Shown here: in pieces, positions 15,623 through 23,073 of the stretch
How positions within the stretch are numbered: the stretch's first letter is position 1
Layout: every line of letters begins with the position of its first letter
Assembly (NCBI GenBank): GCA_037132075.1
Contig: JBAXPV010000043.1
Location: forward strand, 1 to 31,242
DNA from: JBAXPV01 sp037132075
GTDB lineage: Bacteria; Bacteroidota; Bacteroidia; Bacteroidales; CAIXZF01
Direction of reading: 5' to 3'
Length of the DNA: 31,242 nt
The notes under the pieces: model-generated
The model's input: the letters and a program-made list of their open reading frames with translations, nothing else
What the model was told of the DNA's origin: nothing
The model's database searches: none
Made by a program: the position numbers and the translations under genes

Positions 15623-15825
15623 GAATCTCTGTTTAGCTGCAGCTTTGACAACAAACAAAGGTGAAAGAATATTTGCATAATTACAAATACAAATTGCCCA
15701 ATTATCACAGATGAGAACATATTAAATTTCAAAAAAAATGTTAAATATTTCATTTCTGGCCTGCTATTTGAAATGAATTCTTTCAATTAAAAACAGGAAA
15801 TACTAACCCTTAAACAAAATAATAA

Positions 15826-16143
15826 ATGAAAAAGTTAATTGCAATCATCGCATTGGTGGGCTTCAGTGCTACCATGGTTTTAGCTCAAAACCAAACAACT
15901 AAAACAGACCCTACCAAGAAAGCTGCTAAAACAGAGACCAAAGCTTCTGAAAAACAAGTAAAAGCTGATACAAAAGCCGCCAAGACTGAAGTAAAGAACG
16001 AACAAAAAGTAGTAAAAGCTGAAGTAAAAGCTGAGCAAAAAGTGGTAAAGGCTGAAGTAAAAGGTGAGCAAAAAGTGGTAAAAGCTGAAGTAAAAGCTGT
16101 AAAATCAGATGTAAAGGCTGAAACTAAAGCTGCTAAAAAATAA
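15826..16143 (+). CDS. Small exported Lys/Ala-rich protein with 11-residue repeats
   Basis: A 105-residue protein with signal peptide MKKLIAIIALVGFSATMVLAQ. The mature part is almost entirely Lys, Ala, Val, Glu, Thr and Gln and contains three tandem copies of an 11-residue unit of the form EQKVVKAEVKA (residues about 59-91), flanked by looser AKTE/KADTK variants. An 11-residue period suggests an amphipathic helix or hendecad coiled coil, as in LEA-like and histone H1-like basic proteins; strong positive charge suggests binding of nucleic acid or anionic polymer outside the cell. No enzyme motif exists. It stands alone between the minus-strand decarboxylase block and rpsA, and ends in its own terminator. 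After the TAA, the same frame continues as coding-like INAAETKTPATPVKKPFA, hinting at a recent nonsense change. Confidence 0.75.
   Translation: MKKLIAIIALVGFSATMVLAQNQTTKTDPTKKAAKTETKASEKQVKADTKAAKTEVKNEQKVVKAEVKAEQKVVKAEVKGEQKVVKAEVKAVKSDVKAETKAAKK
16000..16098 (+). repeat. Three 33-bp in-frame tandem repeats inside the Lys/Ala-rich gene
   Basis: Units at 16000-16032, 16033-16065 and 16066-16098 each begin GA(A/G)CAAAAAGT and differ at only a few, mostly third-codon, positions. They encode the 11-residue units of the protein and are prone to expand or contract by slippage. Confidence 0.9.
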
Positions 16144-16213
16144 ATAAACGCTGCTGAAACCAAAACTCCGGCAACACCAGTTAAAAAGCCATTCGCATCG
16201 ATTGATGCTAAGG

Positions 16214-16244
16214 AAAGCCACTCAGATTTGAGTGGCTTTTTTAT
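16214..16244 (+). terminator. Rho-independent terminator after the Lys/Ala-rich gene
   Basis: AAGCCACTCA (16215-16224), loop GATT and TGAGTGGCTT (16229-16238) form a perfect 10-bp stem followed by TTTTTATTTTATT. Confidence 0.92.
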
Positions 16245-16347
16245 TTTATTCTAATGATTTTTGATCTGATAGCAATTTTATCAATAACATTTTAATGCCT
16301 GAACGTAGCCTAAGTCCTCCACGATCTGTAGAGGGTAAGCTGGGGGC

Positions 16348-16384
16348 AAAAAAAAAGAGCGCCCAATACTGAGCGCCCTTTTAA
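16348..16384 (-). terminator. Strand-specific terminator of rpsA built with G-U pairs
   Basis: On the minus strand the RNA reads GGGCGCUCA, loop GUAU, UGGGCGCUC, then nine U, 19 bp after the rpsA stop. On DNA this looks like a direct repeat of GAGCGCCC (16357-16364 and 16371-16378), but the minus-strand RNA pairs as a 9-bp hairpin with two wobble pairs (G-U and U-G). The plus-strand RNA would have A-C mismatches at the same places, so it should act in one direction only. Confidence 0.75.
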
Positions 16385-16402
16385 TATTATTTAGAATTTA
16401 AT

Positions 16403-18673
16403 CTATTCTTCAGCTTTTTCAGCCTCAGGAGTTTCAACTTCAGGCTCAGCAACTTCTTCAGAAACAGCTTCTGCTGCAACTTCAGGTGCAGCTTCAGGAC
16501 TTGCACCAGCTTCGGCATCAGCCTTAGCTTTAGCAACTTCAGCTTTCTTTGCAGCTGACTTCTTGAAGGCTTTTAATTCGCTTTCTTCCATCGAGGTCTT
16601 CAGACTTGAAAGGGCCTCGAGATCACCTAATGTGGTTTTTTCGTTGCTTTCTTTCAGCTTTTTGACAGCACGCTTGGTATCAGCATCTTCTTTCTCAGCC
16701 TGTTTTGATTCTTTTACCTTTTCAGCATTGGCGAGATCCTGGTGAATCTTGCTGTGTGAAAGCATGATCTTCTTATTCTCCTTAGAGAATTCGATGACCT
16801 TGAAGTCAAGGTTCTCGTCGATTCTTGCCATGCTGTTGTCTTCTTTCTGAAGATGACGTGAAGGAGCAAAACCCTCAACACCATAAGGTAGTGTTACAAC
16901 AACACCTTTATCGGTTTGGCTGATGATTGTTCCTTTATGAACACTGCCAACTTCAAATACAGATTCGAAGATATCCCATGGATTTTCTTCCAATTGTTTG
17001 TGGCCGAGGCTCAAACGACGGTTTTCTACATCAATATCGAGAACGATAACTTCGATGCTTTCCCCGATCTTGGTAAATTCTGCAGGATGTTTGATTTTTT
17101 TTGACCAACTTAAGTCAGAGATATGGATCAGACCGTCAACACCTTCTTCCAGTTCAACAAAGATGCCGAAGTTGGTGAAATTCCTAACTACTGCATTGTG
17201 TTTTGACTTGATTGGATATTTCTGAACGATATTGGTCCATGGATCCGGTATCAATTGTTTGATACCCAATGACATTTTGCGCTCCTCGCGATCAAGGGTC
17301 AAAACAACAGCTTCGATGTTGTCACCAACTTTCAGGAAGTCGTGAGCAGTACGTAAGTGCTGTGACCATGACATTTCAGAAACGTGGATAAGACCTTCAA
17401 CGCCAGCTGCGATTTCGACGAAAGCGCCATAATCGGCAATTACGACGACTTTACCACTAACTTTATCACCAACTTTGATGCTATCATCAAGTGAAGCCCA
17501 TGGGTGAGGTGTCAATTGCTTCAGACCAAGTGCGATACGTTTTTTATTCTCATCGAAGTCGAGGATAACAACTTTGATCTTGCCATCAAGCTGAACGAGT
17601 TCTTCAGGATGGTTGATACGTCCCCAGCTAAGGTCGGTGATGTGGATGAGACCGTCAACACCGCCGAGGTCAACAAAGACACCGTATGAAGTGATGTTCT
17701 TGACAGTTCCTTCCAGAACCTGACCTTTTTCGAGACGGCTGATGATTTCAGCTTTCTGGGCTTCCAGTTCTTCCTCGATGAGGGCTTTGTGAGAAACAAC
17801 AACATTTTTATATTCATGATTGATCTTAACCACTTTGAATTCCATGGTTTTGTCAACATAAATATCATAGTCGCGAATCGGTTTCACATCGATTTGTGAA
17901 CCTGGTAAGAATGCCTCAATGCCGAATACGTCGACAATAAGCCCGCCTTTGGTACGACATTTTACATAACCATTGATAATTTCCTGAGTTTCAAAGGCCT
18001 GGTTGATACGCTCCCATGAACGGAGGATCCGGGCTTTCTTGTGAGATAAGATCAGCTGACCCGTGATATCTTCCTGACTTTCAACATATACCTCGACAGT
18101 ATCACCGATTTTCAAATTCGGGTTATAGCGAAATTCCGAAACAGGAACGACAGCATCGGATTTAAAACCAATGTTAATCACAACTTCTCGTGAACTACGG
18201 GCAACTACAGTTCCGTCAATCACTTCATGCTCAACGATAGAGCTGAGTGTTTTTTCATAAACCTCTTCCAGTTTTTCTTTTTCTTTGTCGGAATAAGACT
18301 GGTGTTTTTTCCCGATTGAATCCCAATCGAAAGTATCACGATCGATGGTTTCATAATCATTTTTAAAAGAAACAGGACCTCTTTTGGGCGCTGCTACTTC
18401 TTCAGCAACAACAGGAGCTGCTACTTCTTCAGCAGCAACAGGAGCTGCTTCTTCTTCGACAACTTCAGGAGCTGCTTCTTCTTCGACAATAGGAGTTGTC
18501 TCTTCAACAACTTCTGCAACAGGGGTGTCGTCGCCTTCATCGATTACTTCAAAAGCATGAATCTCTTCTGTATTTTCTGATGATGTGGGTGTTTCGGCTG
18601 CGGTCTCCGCTGCCAATTCTGCCGGGTTCTCGAGTGTGTTTTCCGGCTCGTTTAGATTATCTGAATTACTCAT
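16403..18673 (-). CDS. rpsA: 30S ribosomal protein S1 with long acidic N-terminal and Ala/Glu C-terminal extensions
   Basis: A 756-residue protein with six S1/OB domains at about 148-213, 230-298, 316-387, 401-474, 487-560 and 573-642. Domains 3-5 carry the clearest RNA-binding signature (YGVFVDLGGVDGLIHITDLSW, YGAFVEIAAGVEGLIHVSEMSW, FGIFVELEEGVDGLIHISDLSW). S1 docks mRNA on the 30S subunit, which matters in Bacteroidota where Shine-Dalgarno pairing is weak. Residues 1-98 form an acidic, repetitive tail with EEEAAP/EEVAAP units, and the last ~110 residues are Lys/Glu/Ala-rich; both make it longer than the usual ~600 residues. The gene is monocistronic with its own -7 element, a structured leader and a terminator. 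Confidence 0.96.
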   Translation of the reverse strand: MSNSDNLNEPENTLENPAELAAETAAETPTSSENTEEIHAFEVIDEGDDTPVAEVVEETTPIVEEEAAPEVVEEEAAPVAAEEVAAPVVAEEVAAPKRGPVSFKNDYETIDRDTFDWDSIGKKHQSYSDKEKEKLEEVYEKTLSSIVEHEVIDGTVVARSSREVVINIGFKSDAVVPVSEFRYNPNLKIGDTVEVYVESQEDITGQLILSHKKARILRSWERINQAFETQEIINGYVKCRTKGGLIVDVFGIEAFLPGSQIDVKPIRDYDIYVDKTMEFKVVKINHEYKNVVVSHKALIEEELEAQKAEIISRLEKGQVLEGTVKNITSYGVFVDLGGVDGLIHITDLSWGRINHPEELVQLDGKIKVVILDFDENKKRIALGLKQLTPHPWASLDDSIKVGDKVSGKVVVIADYGAFVEIAAGVEGLIHVSEMSWSQHLRTAHDFLKVGDNIEAVVLTLDREERKMSLGIKQLIPDPWTNIVQKYPIKSKHNAVVRNFTNFGIFVELEEGVDGLIHISDLSWSKKIKHPAEFTKIGESIEVIVLDIDVENRRLSLGHKQLEENPWDIFESVFEVGSVHKGTIISQTDKGVVVTLPYGVEGFAPSRHLQKEDNSMARIDENLDFKVIEFSKENKKIMLSHSKIHQDLANAEKVKESKQAEKEDADTKRAVKKLKESNEKTTLGDLEALSSLKTSMEESELKAFKKSAAKKAEVAKAKADAEAGASPEAAPEVAAEAVSEEVAEPEVETPEAEKAEE

Positions 18674-18687
18674 TAAAAGAGCTTTGT

Positions 18688-18706
18688 GGTTCCGTTTGCA
18701 GGAACC
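18688..18706 (-). promoter_or_regulatory. Stem-loop in the rpsA 5' leader
   Basis: On the minus strand GGTTCC, loop TGCAAAC, GGAACC forms a perfect 6-bp hairpin 14 nt before the rpsA ATG. A second weaker hairpin (GCCC...GGGC, about 18730-18745) lies just after the predicted transcript start. S1 represses its own translation in other bacteria through leader structure; such a role here is inference. Confidence 0.45.
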
Positions 18707-18747
18707 GGGTTAAACAATAAAGCGTTTTCTGCCCAAAATTGGGGCTG

Positions 18748-18755
18748 CAAAGGTA
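18748..18755 (-). promoter_or_regulatory. -7 element for rpsA
   Basis: TACCTTTG on the minus strand, a perfect TAnnTTTG, with a TTG 22 bp upstream (18778-18780). It predicts a leader of roughly 65-70 nt. Confidence 0.6.
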
Positions 18756-18781
18756 TGAAAAATGCTGATAATAAAAGCAAT

Positions 18782-18807
18782 ATGCCATTTTTTTTCAAAA
18801 ATGGCAT
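18782..18807 (-). terminator. Hairpin terminator at the end of the metal importer/subtilisin operon
   Basis: ATGCCATTTTT (18782-18792), a 4-base loop and AAAAATGGCAT (18797-18807) form a perfect 11-bp stem 11 bp after the subtilisin stop. The lower stem contains the A/U tract; few U follow it. It touches the -33 region of the rpsA promoter. Confidence 0.6.
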
Positions 18808-18817
18808 TCGTGAATGA

Positions 18818-20521
18818 TTAGATTTTCACAAGCTTTTTAAGAAAGGTCTTTTTTGCTGTACTAATTCTTAGGAAATAAAGGCCATGTGTCAGATCAACAG
18901 GTAGTTGCAGATTAATATCCTGAGCACCACTAATAGAAGGAAATACCTGAGTATCCATTACCTGCTTGCCTTGCAAATCGAGCATTGTGATAACAACATC
19001 CTGAGTGTCTGAACTTGAGAATGAAATTTTAACTATGTCAGTTGCAGGATTTGGAATAATTCTGGGTTCAAGACCTGCATCAAGGTTTGGAGGAATACTT
19101 GCCTCCAGAATTAGATTGGCAATAGCAAAATTGGGAATCCCATATCCATATAAACTGTCGGGGTTGTTATAGTGATCTGCACTTTGCTCAATGGCTTTAA
19201 TAAGTTGCATATTTGGCATAGACGGGAATGCCTGGCGCAGACAAGCAGTGGCACCCGCAATTACAGGAGATGAGAAAGAGGTCCCATTGCCGGGGTAAAT
19301 CATTCCGTAGGGAGAGGCAACAATAGTCCCCTGCCCTTGCGCACAAACATTGGGTTTCAGGCGACCATCAGCAGTTGGGCCTGTAGAAGAAAATGATGCA
19401 TAAATTCCGAGGTCATCAACAGCACCAATAGTAAAAACACTGTCACCATCCGCCGGAGAACTCACATACTGCCAAGCTGAACCGCCTGAATTCCCAGCGC
19501 TTATACAGACTACGATTCCCTTTTGTGCGGCAAAATCTGCGGCGATGGTACATCTGGCAGTGTTCCCGTTCATGTCGGCGTAGGGATGATCCATAATTGG
19601 ATCATTATAGACACTGTAACCCAAGGAAGAATTGATCACATCAACGCCGGCACTGTCGGCGTATTCCGCAGCGCTGGCCCAATTATCTTCTTCGATTTTA
19701 AATTCAGTATCAACATCTTCTGACCGTAGCAGTATATATTTCGCTCTTGGAGCTGTTCCAACCATCTGCCCAGGCAGATTAGCCCCCATAATTGAAAGGA
19801 CCATTGTACCGTGAGAGGCTGAACCATAGATATTTGGATGTTGCGGAGCCACAAAATCCTTTGAAGCAATAATTTGGTTGTTCAGCCAAAGACTGTCTAA
19901 TGCTGCAATCGTATCCGCATGAAGGAAACCGCCATCAAGCACCGCAATAATGACTCCATCTCCTTTCAATCCAATATCGTGTAAGGCATCAAGGTTAATC
20001 TGGTGAACCTGATTGTATGCCTGGCCATAGTTAACGCTCTGAGATGATTTTGGATGATGTTCCAACCCGCCGGTATGCTCAGTGACCACAGGGGAGCCAA
20101 ACGTAGGAAAATTCCATTTTCCTTTGTCAGCAGACATTCTCATTGGCGGGATGGCCCCAGGCTTGGTATAATCTGTTCCGGCAACACAGGCAAGTGCCTG
20201 AATCTGCTGTAGAACTGAATCTGAGGATACATTAACAGTAATAGAGTTCAACCATTTAGAGCTTGAGTGCAAAACGGCACCAGTAGCAAGAACAGCATTG
20301 ACATATATCGCATTAAGGGGTAAATCAGTGGAATCAATTGCGATTCCTTGCTGGCTCCTTCGGGTAATGGCCCTGGCCGACAAATAGGCAGACGGGTTGC
20401 TGATTGAATAGCTGGAATTATTTTTATTTTTAAAATGAACCCAATAGTAGGCAGGAAAAACCTGTCCCAGCAAAAATAACGGACTAATTAGCAGTAGAAC
20501 AATTAGTTTGAATGACTTCAT
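18818..20521 (-). CDS. Secreted S8 subtilisin-like serine protease, T9SS cargo
   Basis: A 567-residue protein with signal peptide MKSFKLIVLLLISPLFLLGQ, a prodomain to about residue 150, and a subtilisin domain with the catalytic triad Asp196 (AVLDGGF), His237 (SASHGTMV) and Ser415 (GTSFSSPVIAG); the oxyanion region is VCISAGNSGG. The last ~80 residues (IIPNPATDIVKISFSS ... GLYFLRISTAKKTFLKKLVKI) are a type A T9SS sorting domain. It should be a surface or secreted protease. The gene starts 2 bp after the stop of the metal ABC permease gene and so appears to be the fourth gene of that importer operon, an unusual partner for a metal importer. Confidence 0.93.
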   Translation of the reverse strand: MKSFKLIVLLLISPLFLLGQVFPAYYWVHFKNKNNSSYSISNPSAYLSARAITRRSQQGIAIDSTDLPLNAIYVNAVLATGAVLHSSSKWLNSITVNVSSDSVLQQIQALACVAGTDYTKPGAIPPMRMSADKGKWNFPTFGSPVVTEHTGGLEHHPKSSQSVNYGQAYNQVHQINLDALHDIGLKGDGVIIAVLDGGFLHADTIAALDSLWLNNQIIASKDFVAPQHPNIYGSASHGTMVLSIMGANLPGQMVGTAPRAKYILLRSEDVDTEFKIEEDNWASAAEYADSAGVDVINSSLGYSVYNDPIMDHPYADMNGNTARCTIAADFAAQKGIVVCISAGNSGGSAWQYVSSPADGDSVFTIGAVDDLGIYASFSSTGPTADGRLKPNVCAQGQGTIVASPYGMIYPGNGTSFSSPVIAGATACLRQAFPSMPNMQLIKAIEQSADHYNNPDSLYGYGIPNFAIANLILEASIPPNLDAGLEPRIIPNPATDIVKISFSSSDTQDVVITMLDLQGKQVMDTQVFPSISGAQDINLQLPVDLTHGLYFLRISTAKKTFLKKLVKI

Positions 20522-20523
20522 CC

Positions 20524-21378
20524 TCAGAAAATATTGACTTTATTGATTTTATTGACACGCAAATGTACCATAAACCACTGCAAAAACCTGGCCACAGCAA
20601 AGATTCCCACAAAACAGCAAATAATCACAGGCCCGGATGGCAGATTTAAGTAGTACGAAACAATTAGGCCACCCACAGAACCAAGGATGGCAACGAGAAT
20701 TGAATAAAAAATGAGTTTGCGAAAATTCTGTGTAAATGTATTGGCCGTGATCTGAGGTAATGTCAAGAATGAGATGACAAGAATCACCCCAACAGTGCGG
20801 ATGTTTAACACAATTGTCAAAGCCACAAGACTTAGCATGAGGTAATTTAAAAAGGTCACCGGTAATCGTTTTGTGCGCGCATATTCCTCATCATATGCTA
20901 CATATAATATTGTCCTGAAGAATAAAAGAAAAAACAAACCGACAACAGCTGCCAGAAGTAACATCAACCACAAATCCAGGGAGTTAACGGTAAGAATGCT
21001 ACCAAAAAGATAGCTCATGAGGTTTGGAGAATAACCTGCAGAGAGATAAATGAAAATAATACCCACTGCCATGCCCAGCGACCAGAATACGCCGATCGCG
21101 GAATCCTGCCTGATCTCGATTCTGCCGGAAAGAAATTCAATCCCAAAAGCCGACAACAAGGCAAAAATTGCGGCACCGATGATTGGGTCAAAGCCCAGGA
21201 AATAAGCCATCCCGATTCCTCCAAAAGATGCATGGGTAATGCCACCGCTGATAAAAACCAATCTTTTAGCAACGATATAGGTGCCAATAATTCCGCAGAC
21301 AATGCTACTCAGGATCGCCGCCAGGATCGCATTTCTAAAAAAGTCATAGCAAAAAAGCTCAGTGATGGTCGTGATCAT
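20524..21378 (-). CDS. ABC-3 family zinc/manganese ABC transporter permease
   Basis: A 284-residue integral membrane protein with about eight hydrophobic segments, matching ZnuB/MntB permeases: IVCGIIGTYIVAKRLVFISGGITHASFGGIGMAYFLG near the N-terminus is the signature (the HASFGG motif lines the metal path), and RTVGVILVISFLTLPQITANTFT is the conserved later segment. It forms the inner-membrane channel for a divalent metal, most likely Zn or Mn; the sequence does not settle which. Its start overlaps the end of the ATPase gene by 20 bp, and its stop lies 2 bp before the subtilisin gene. Confidence 0.92.
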   Translation of the reverse strand: MITTITELFCYDFFRNAILAAILSSIVCGIIGTYIVAKRLVFISGGITHASFGGIGMAYFLGFDPIIGAAIFALLSAFGIEFLSGRIEIRQDSAIGVFWSLGMAVGIIFIYLSAGYSPNLMSYLFGSILTVNSLDLWLMLLLAAVVGLFFLLFFRTILYVAYDEEYARTKRLPVTFLNYLMLSLVALTIVLNIRTVGVILVISFLTLPQITANTFTQNFRKLIFYSILVAILGSVGGLIVSYYLNLPSGPVIICCFVGIFAVARFLQWFMVHLRVNKINKVNIF

Positions 21379-22132
21379 GGTGGCTGTGTTCTTTCAGAAT
21401 TCGATGTGGCAATTCGCCATGGGCAATGAGGTCTATCGGGCAATTGTAGGCATTCATCAGTTCCTCAGTAATTATATTAGAATGATGATAGTGAAGGCCG
21501 CGATTGACACAGGCTATCGTCTTTACATAGGATGAAACCATGCCAAGATCATGAGATACAACAATAATCGCCATCTCTTTGTTAAATTCCAGCAGCAATT
21601 CGTAAAGATCTTTTTCAAAGTTACTGTCGACATACGTATTTGGCTCATCCAAAACCAGGAGGTAAGGTGATGAAATGATTGCCCTGGCCAGGAATGCCCG
21701 CTGCATTTGGCCACCTGATAATTCACCAATCACCTTATCCTTCAGGTGATAAATGCCTGTCTTCTCCATCATCGCAATAGCGATCTCTTTTTCTTTCCTG
21801 GATGGAATATTGATCCAGCTATCTTCTTTCGTAAGCCCCGAGAGAACAACTTCCGAAACTGTGATCGGGAATTTATTATCACTTTTGCTGAGTTGCGGCA
21901 AATAACCGAATAGATTCCTGAGTCCCTGGCGCGCAGCCCCTGGGAAATTAACACTTCCTTTAACAGGTTTTATCAGCCCCATCATAACCTTAAGCAAAGT
22001 GGTTTTTCCACCACCATTTGGCCCAATGATGCCAACGAAGTCATGAGATAAAATATCCAGTGTGACATCTTTTAGAACGATCTCATCGGCGTATCCGGCA
22101 CTGACTGATTCCAAAGATAATATCTTATTCAT
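21359..22132 (-). CDS. Zinc/manganese ABC transporter ATP-binding protein
   Basis: The start is placed at ATG 22130-22132 (MNKILSLESVSAGYADEIVLKD), giving 257 residues; a slightly longer start (22147) falls deeper in the preceding gene. Walker A GPNGGGKTT (about 37-45), Q-loop GYLPQ, signature LSGGQMQR, Walker B YLLVLDEP and the H-loop VVSHD are all intact, so it is an active-looking ATPase of the ZnuC/MntA kind. The C-terminus ends in a His-rich stretch (EHSHHDHDHH) that may bind the imported metal, as in other zinc ABC systems. It overlaps the substrate-binding protein gene by 8 bp and the permease gene by 20 bp. Confidence 0.93.
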   Translation of the reverse strand: MNKILSLESVSAGYADEIVLKDVTLDILSHDFVGIIGPNGGGKTTLLKVMMGLIKPVKGSVNFPGAARQGLRNLFGYLPQLSKSDNKFPITVSEVVLSGLTKEDSWINIPSRKEKEIAIAMMEKTGIYHLKDKVIGELSGGQMQRAFLARAIISSPYLLVLDEPNTYVDSNFEKDLYELLLEFNKEMAIIVVSHDLGMVSSYVKTIACVNRGLHYHHSNIITEELMNAYNCPIDLIAHGELPHRILKEHSHHDHDHH

Positions 22133-23000
22133 GTAAAGACTTATCAATTAAGTTCGTCATTTTGTACATATTATTTAACCAGTCAGGAGAAAGATTGTCA
22201 ATGGGAATGAGTTCGGCGCCAAGCTCCCTGGCAAAAGACTCAGTTATTTGTTTGTCAAACTGTTGCTGTATAAAAACCGCATTAATATTATTTTTCCGTG
22301 ACTTATCAATTAGCTCCCGCATATGAACTGTCGAAGGCTGCTTTCCTTCTGATTCAAGGGAAAGCTGCACAAGCTTGTAATCCCTTGCAAAGTATGACAA
22401 TCCAGGGTGATACATGACGAAATATCGTTGTTTTTTTTGATCCAGTCTCAAATGGATATAATGATCGAGACTGTCGATCTCTTTCAGGCAATTGTGATAA
22501 TTCGCTGCATAGATTTCCTTTTTCTCAGGAGAAAAACTGCGAAGCGATTCATAAACATGAAGTGCAATGACTCGGGCTTCAACTGGGGACAGCCAATAAT
22601 GAGGGTCTATTCCTTGCATATGCACGTGACCGCCATGATGCTCCTGTGGACTCTTGATCAGGTTTACACCTTTTGAAAGATCAACAAATACGGGTCCCTT
22701 GCCTGCAAGTTTATGAGTGAGTACGACCTCGAATTCAAGGTAGCCGGTATACATGAAAAAATTTGAATTCGTGAGACTGGCCATGTCCTTGGGTGAAGGC
22801 TCCCAGGTTTCAGGGCCGGCACCAGGTGGGACGAGTACATTGACAACGAAGTCCTTCCCCCCAATCTTCTCAACGAAATACTTCAACGGAAGAATGCTTA
22901 CCGTAACACTTTTTGTATTGTTTTTACCATTAGGCGCTTTGCATCCGCAAAAACATGCCAGGCATAGAAATAAAATCAATGTTTTTTCAAGGGCTTTCAT
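22125..23000 (-). CDS. Zinc/manganese ABC transporter substrate-binding lipoprotein (ZnuA/cluster A-I family)
   Basis: A 291-residue protein with a lipoprotein signal (lipobox ending GC at Cys20), so it is anchored in the periplasmic leaflet. Ligand-site signatures are VPPGAGPETWEPSP, the metal loop with His121, 122, 125 and 127 (EHHGGHVHMQG), DPHYWLSP (His134), MYHPGLSYFARDY (His198) and a C-terminal ELIPIDNLSPDW with the usual aspartate. The first metal ligand is Glu64 (PETWEP) where most ZnuA have PHTYEP; this replacement alters the coordination set and may bias metal choice. It is the first gene of the importer operon. Confidence 0.9.
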   Translation of the reverse strand: MKALEKTLILFLCLACFCGCKAPNGKNNTKSVTVSILPLKYFVEKIGGKDFVVNVLVPPGAGPETWEPSPKDMASLTNSNFFMYTGYLEFEVVLTHKLAGKGPVFVDLSKGVNLIKSPQEHHGGHVHMQGIDPHYWLSPVEARVIALHVYESLRSFSPEKKEIYAANYHNCLKEIDSLDHYIHLRLDQKKQRYFVMYHPGLSYFARDYKLVQLSLESEGKQPSTVHMRELIDKSRKNNINAVFIQQQFDKQITESFARELGAELIPIDNLSPDWLNNMYKMTNLIDKSLHE

Positions 23001-23004
23001 TGCT

Positions 23005-23012
23005 CAAAATTA
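23005..23012 (-). promoter_or_regulatory. -7-like element touching the start of the metal importer operon
   Basis: On the minus strand TAATTTTG lies 4 nt before the ATG of the substrate-binding gene. If used, the transcript would start at or next to the ATG (leaderless). A/T-rich chance match cannot be excluded. Confidence 0.35.
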
Positions 23013-23020
23013 CGCATTTC

Positions 23021-23050
23021 TTTGTATTACGGTCAGCAGCCTTATATTTG
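23021..23050 (+). promoter_or_regulatory. Promoter of the glycosyltransferase fusion gene
   Basis: TTTG (23021-23024), 18 bp and TATATTTG (23043-23050) match the Bacteroidota -33/-7 pattern in both elements. The start codon is at 23074, giving a leader of about 18 nt. It lies back to back with the importer operon start. Confidence 0.7.
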
Positions 23051-23073
23051 CAGTAAATTCGCATTTTAACACC

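Noticed and set aside
15623..15658. TTG start 12 codons upstream for the decarboxylase homologue
   Set aside because: An ATG at 15622 fits the family N-terminus better and no good signal supports the TTG.
15880..16163. Minus-strand Phe/Ser-rich open frames opposite the Lys/Ala gene
   Set aside because: Artefact of the low-complexity repeat; the plus strand has signal peptide and terminator.
16300..16345. Possible gene or RNA between the two terminators
   Set aside because: Short, no start or motif, no conserved structure visible.
22753..23073. Upstream extension of the glycosyltransferase frame
   Set aside because: It runs antisense through the metal-binding protein gene and over the promoter; GT2 similarity starts exactly at ATG 23074.
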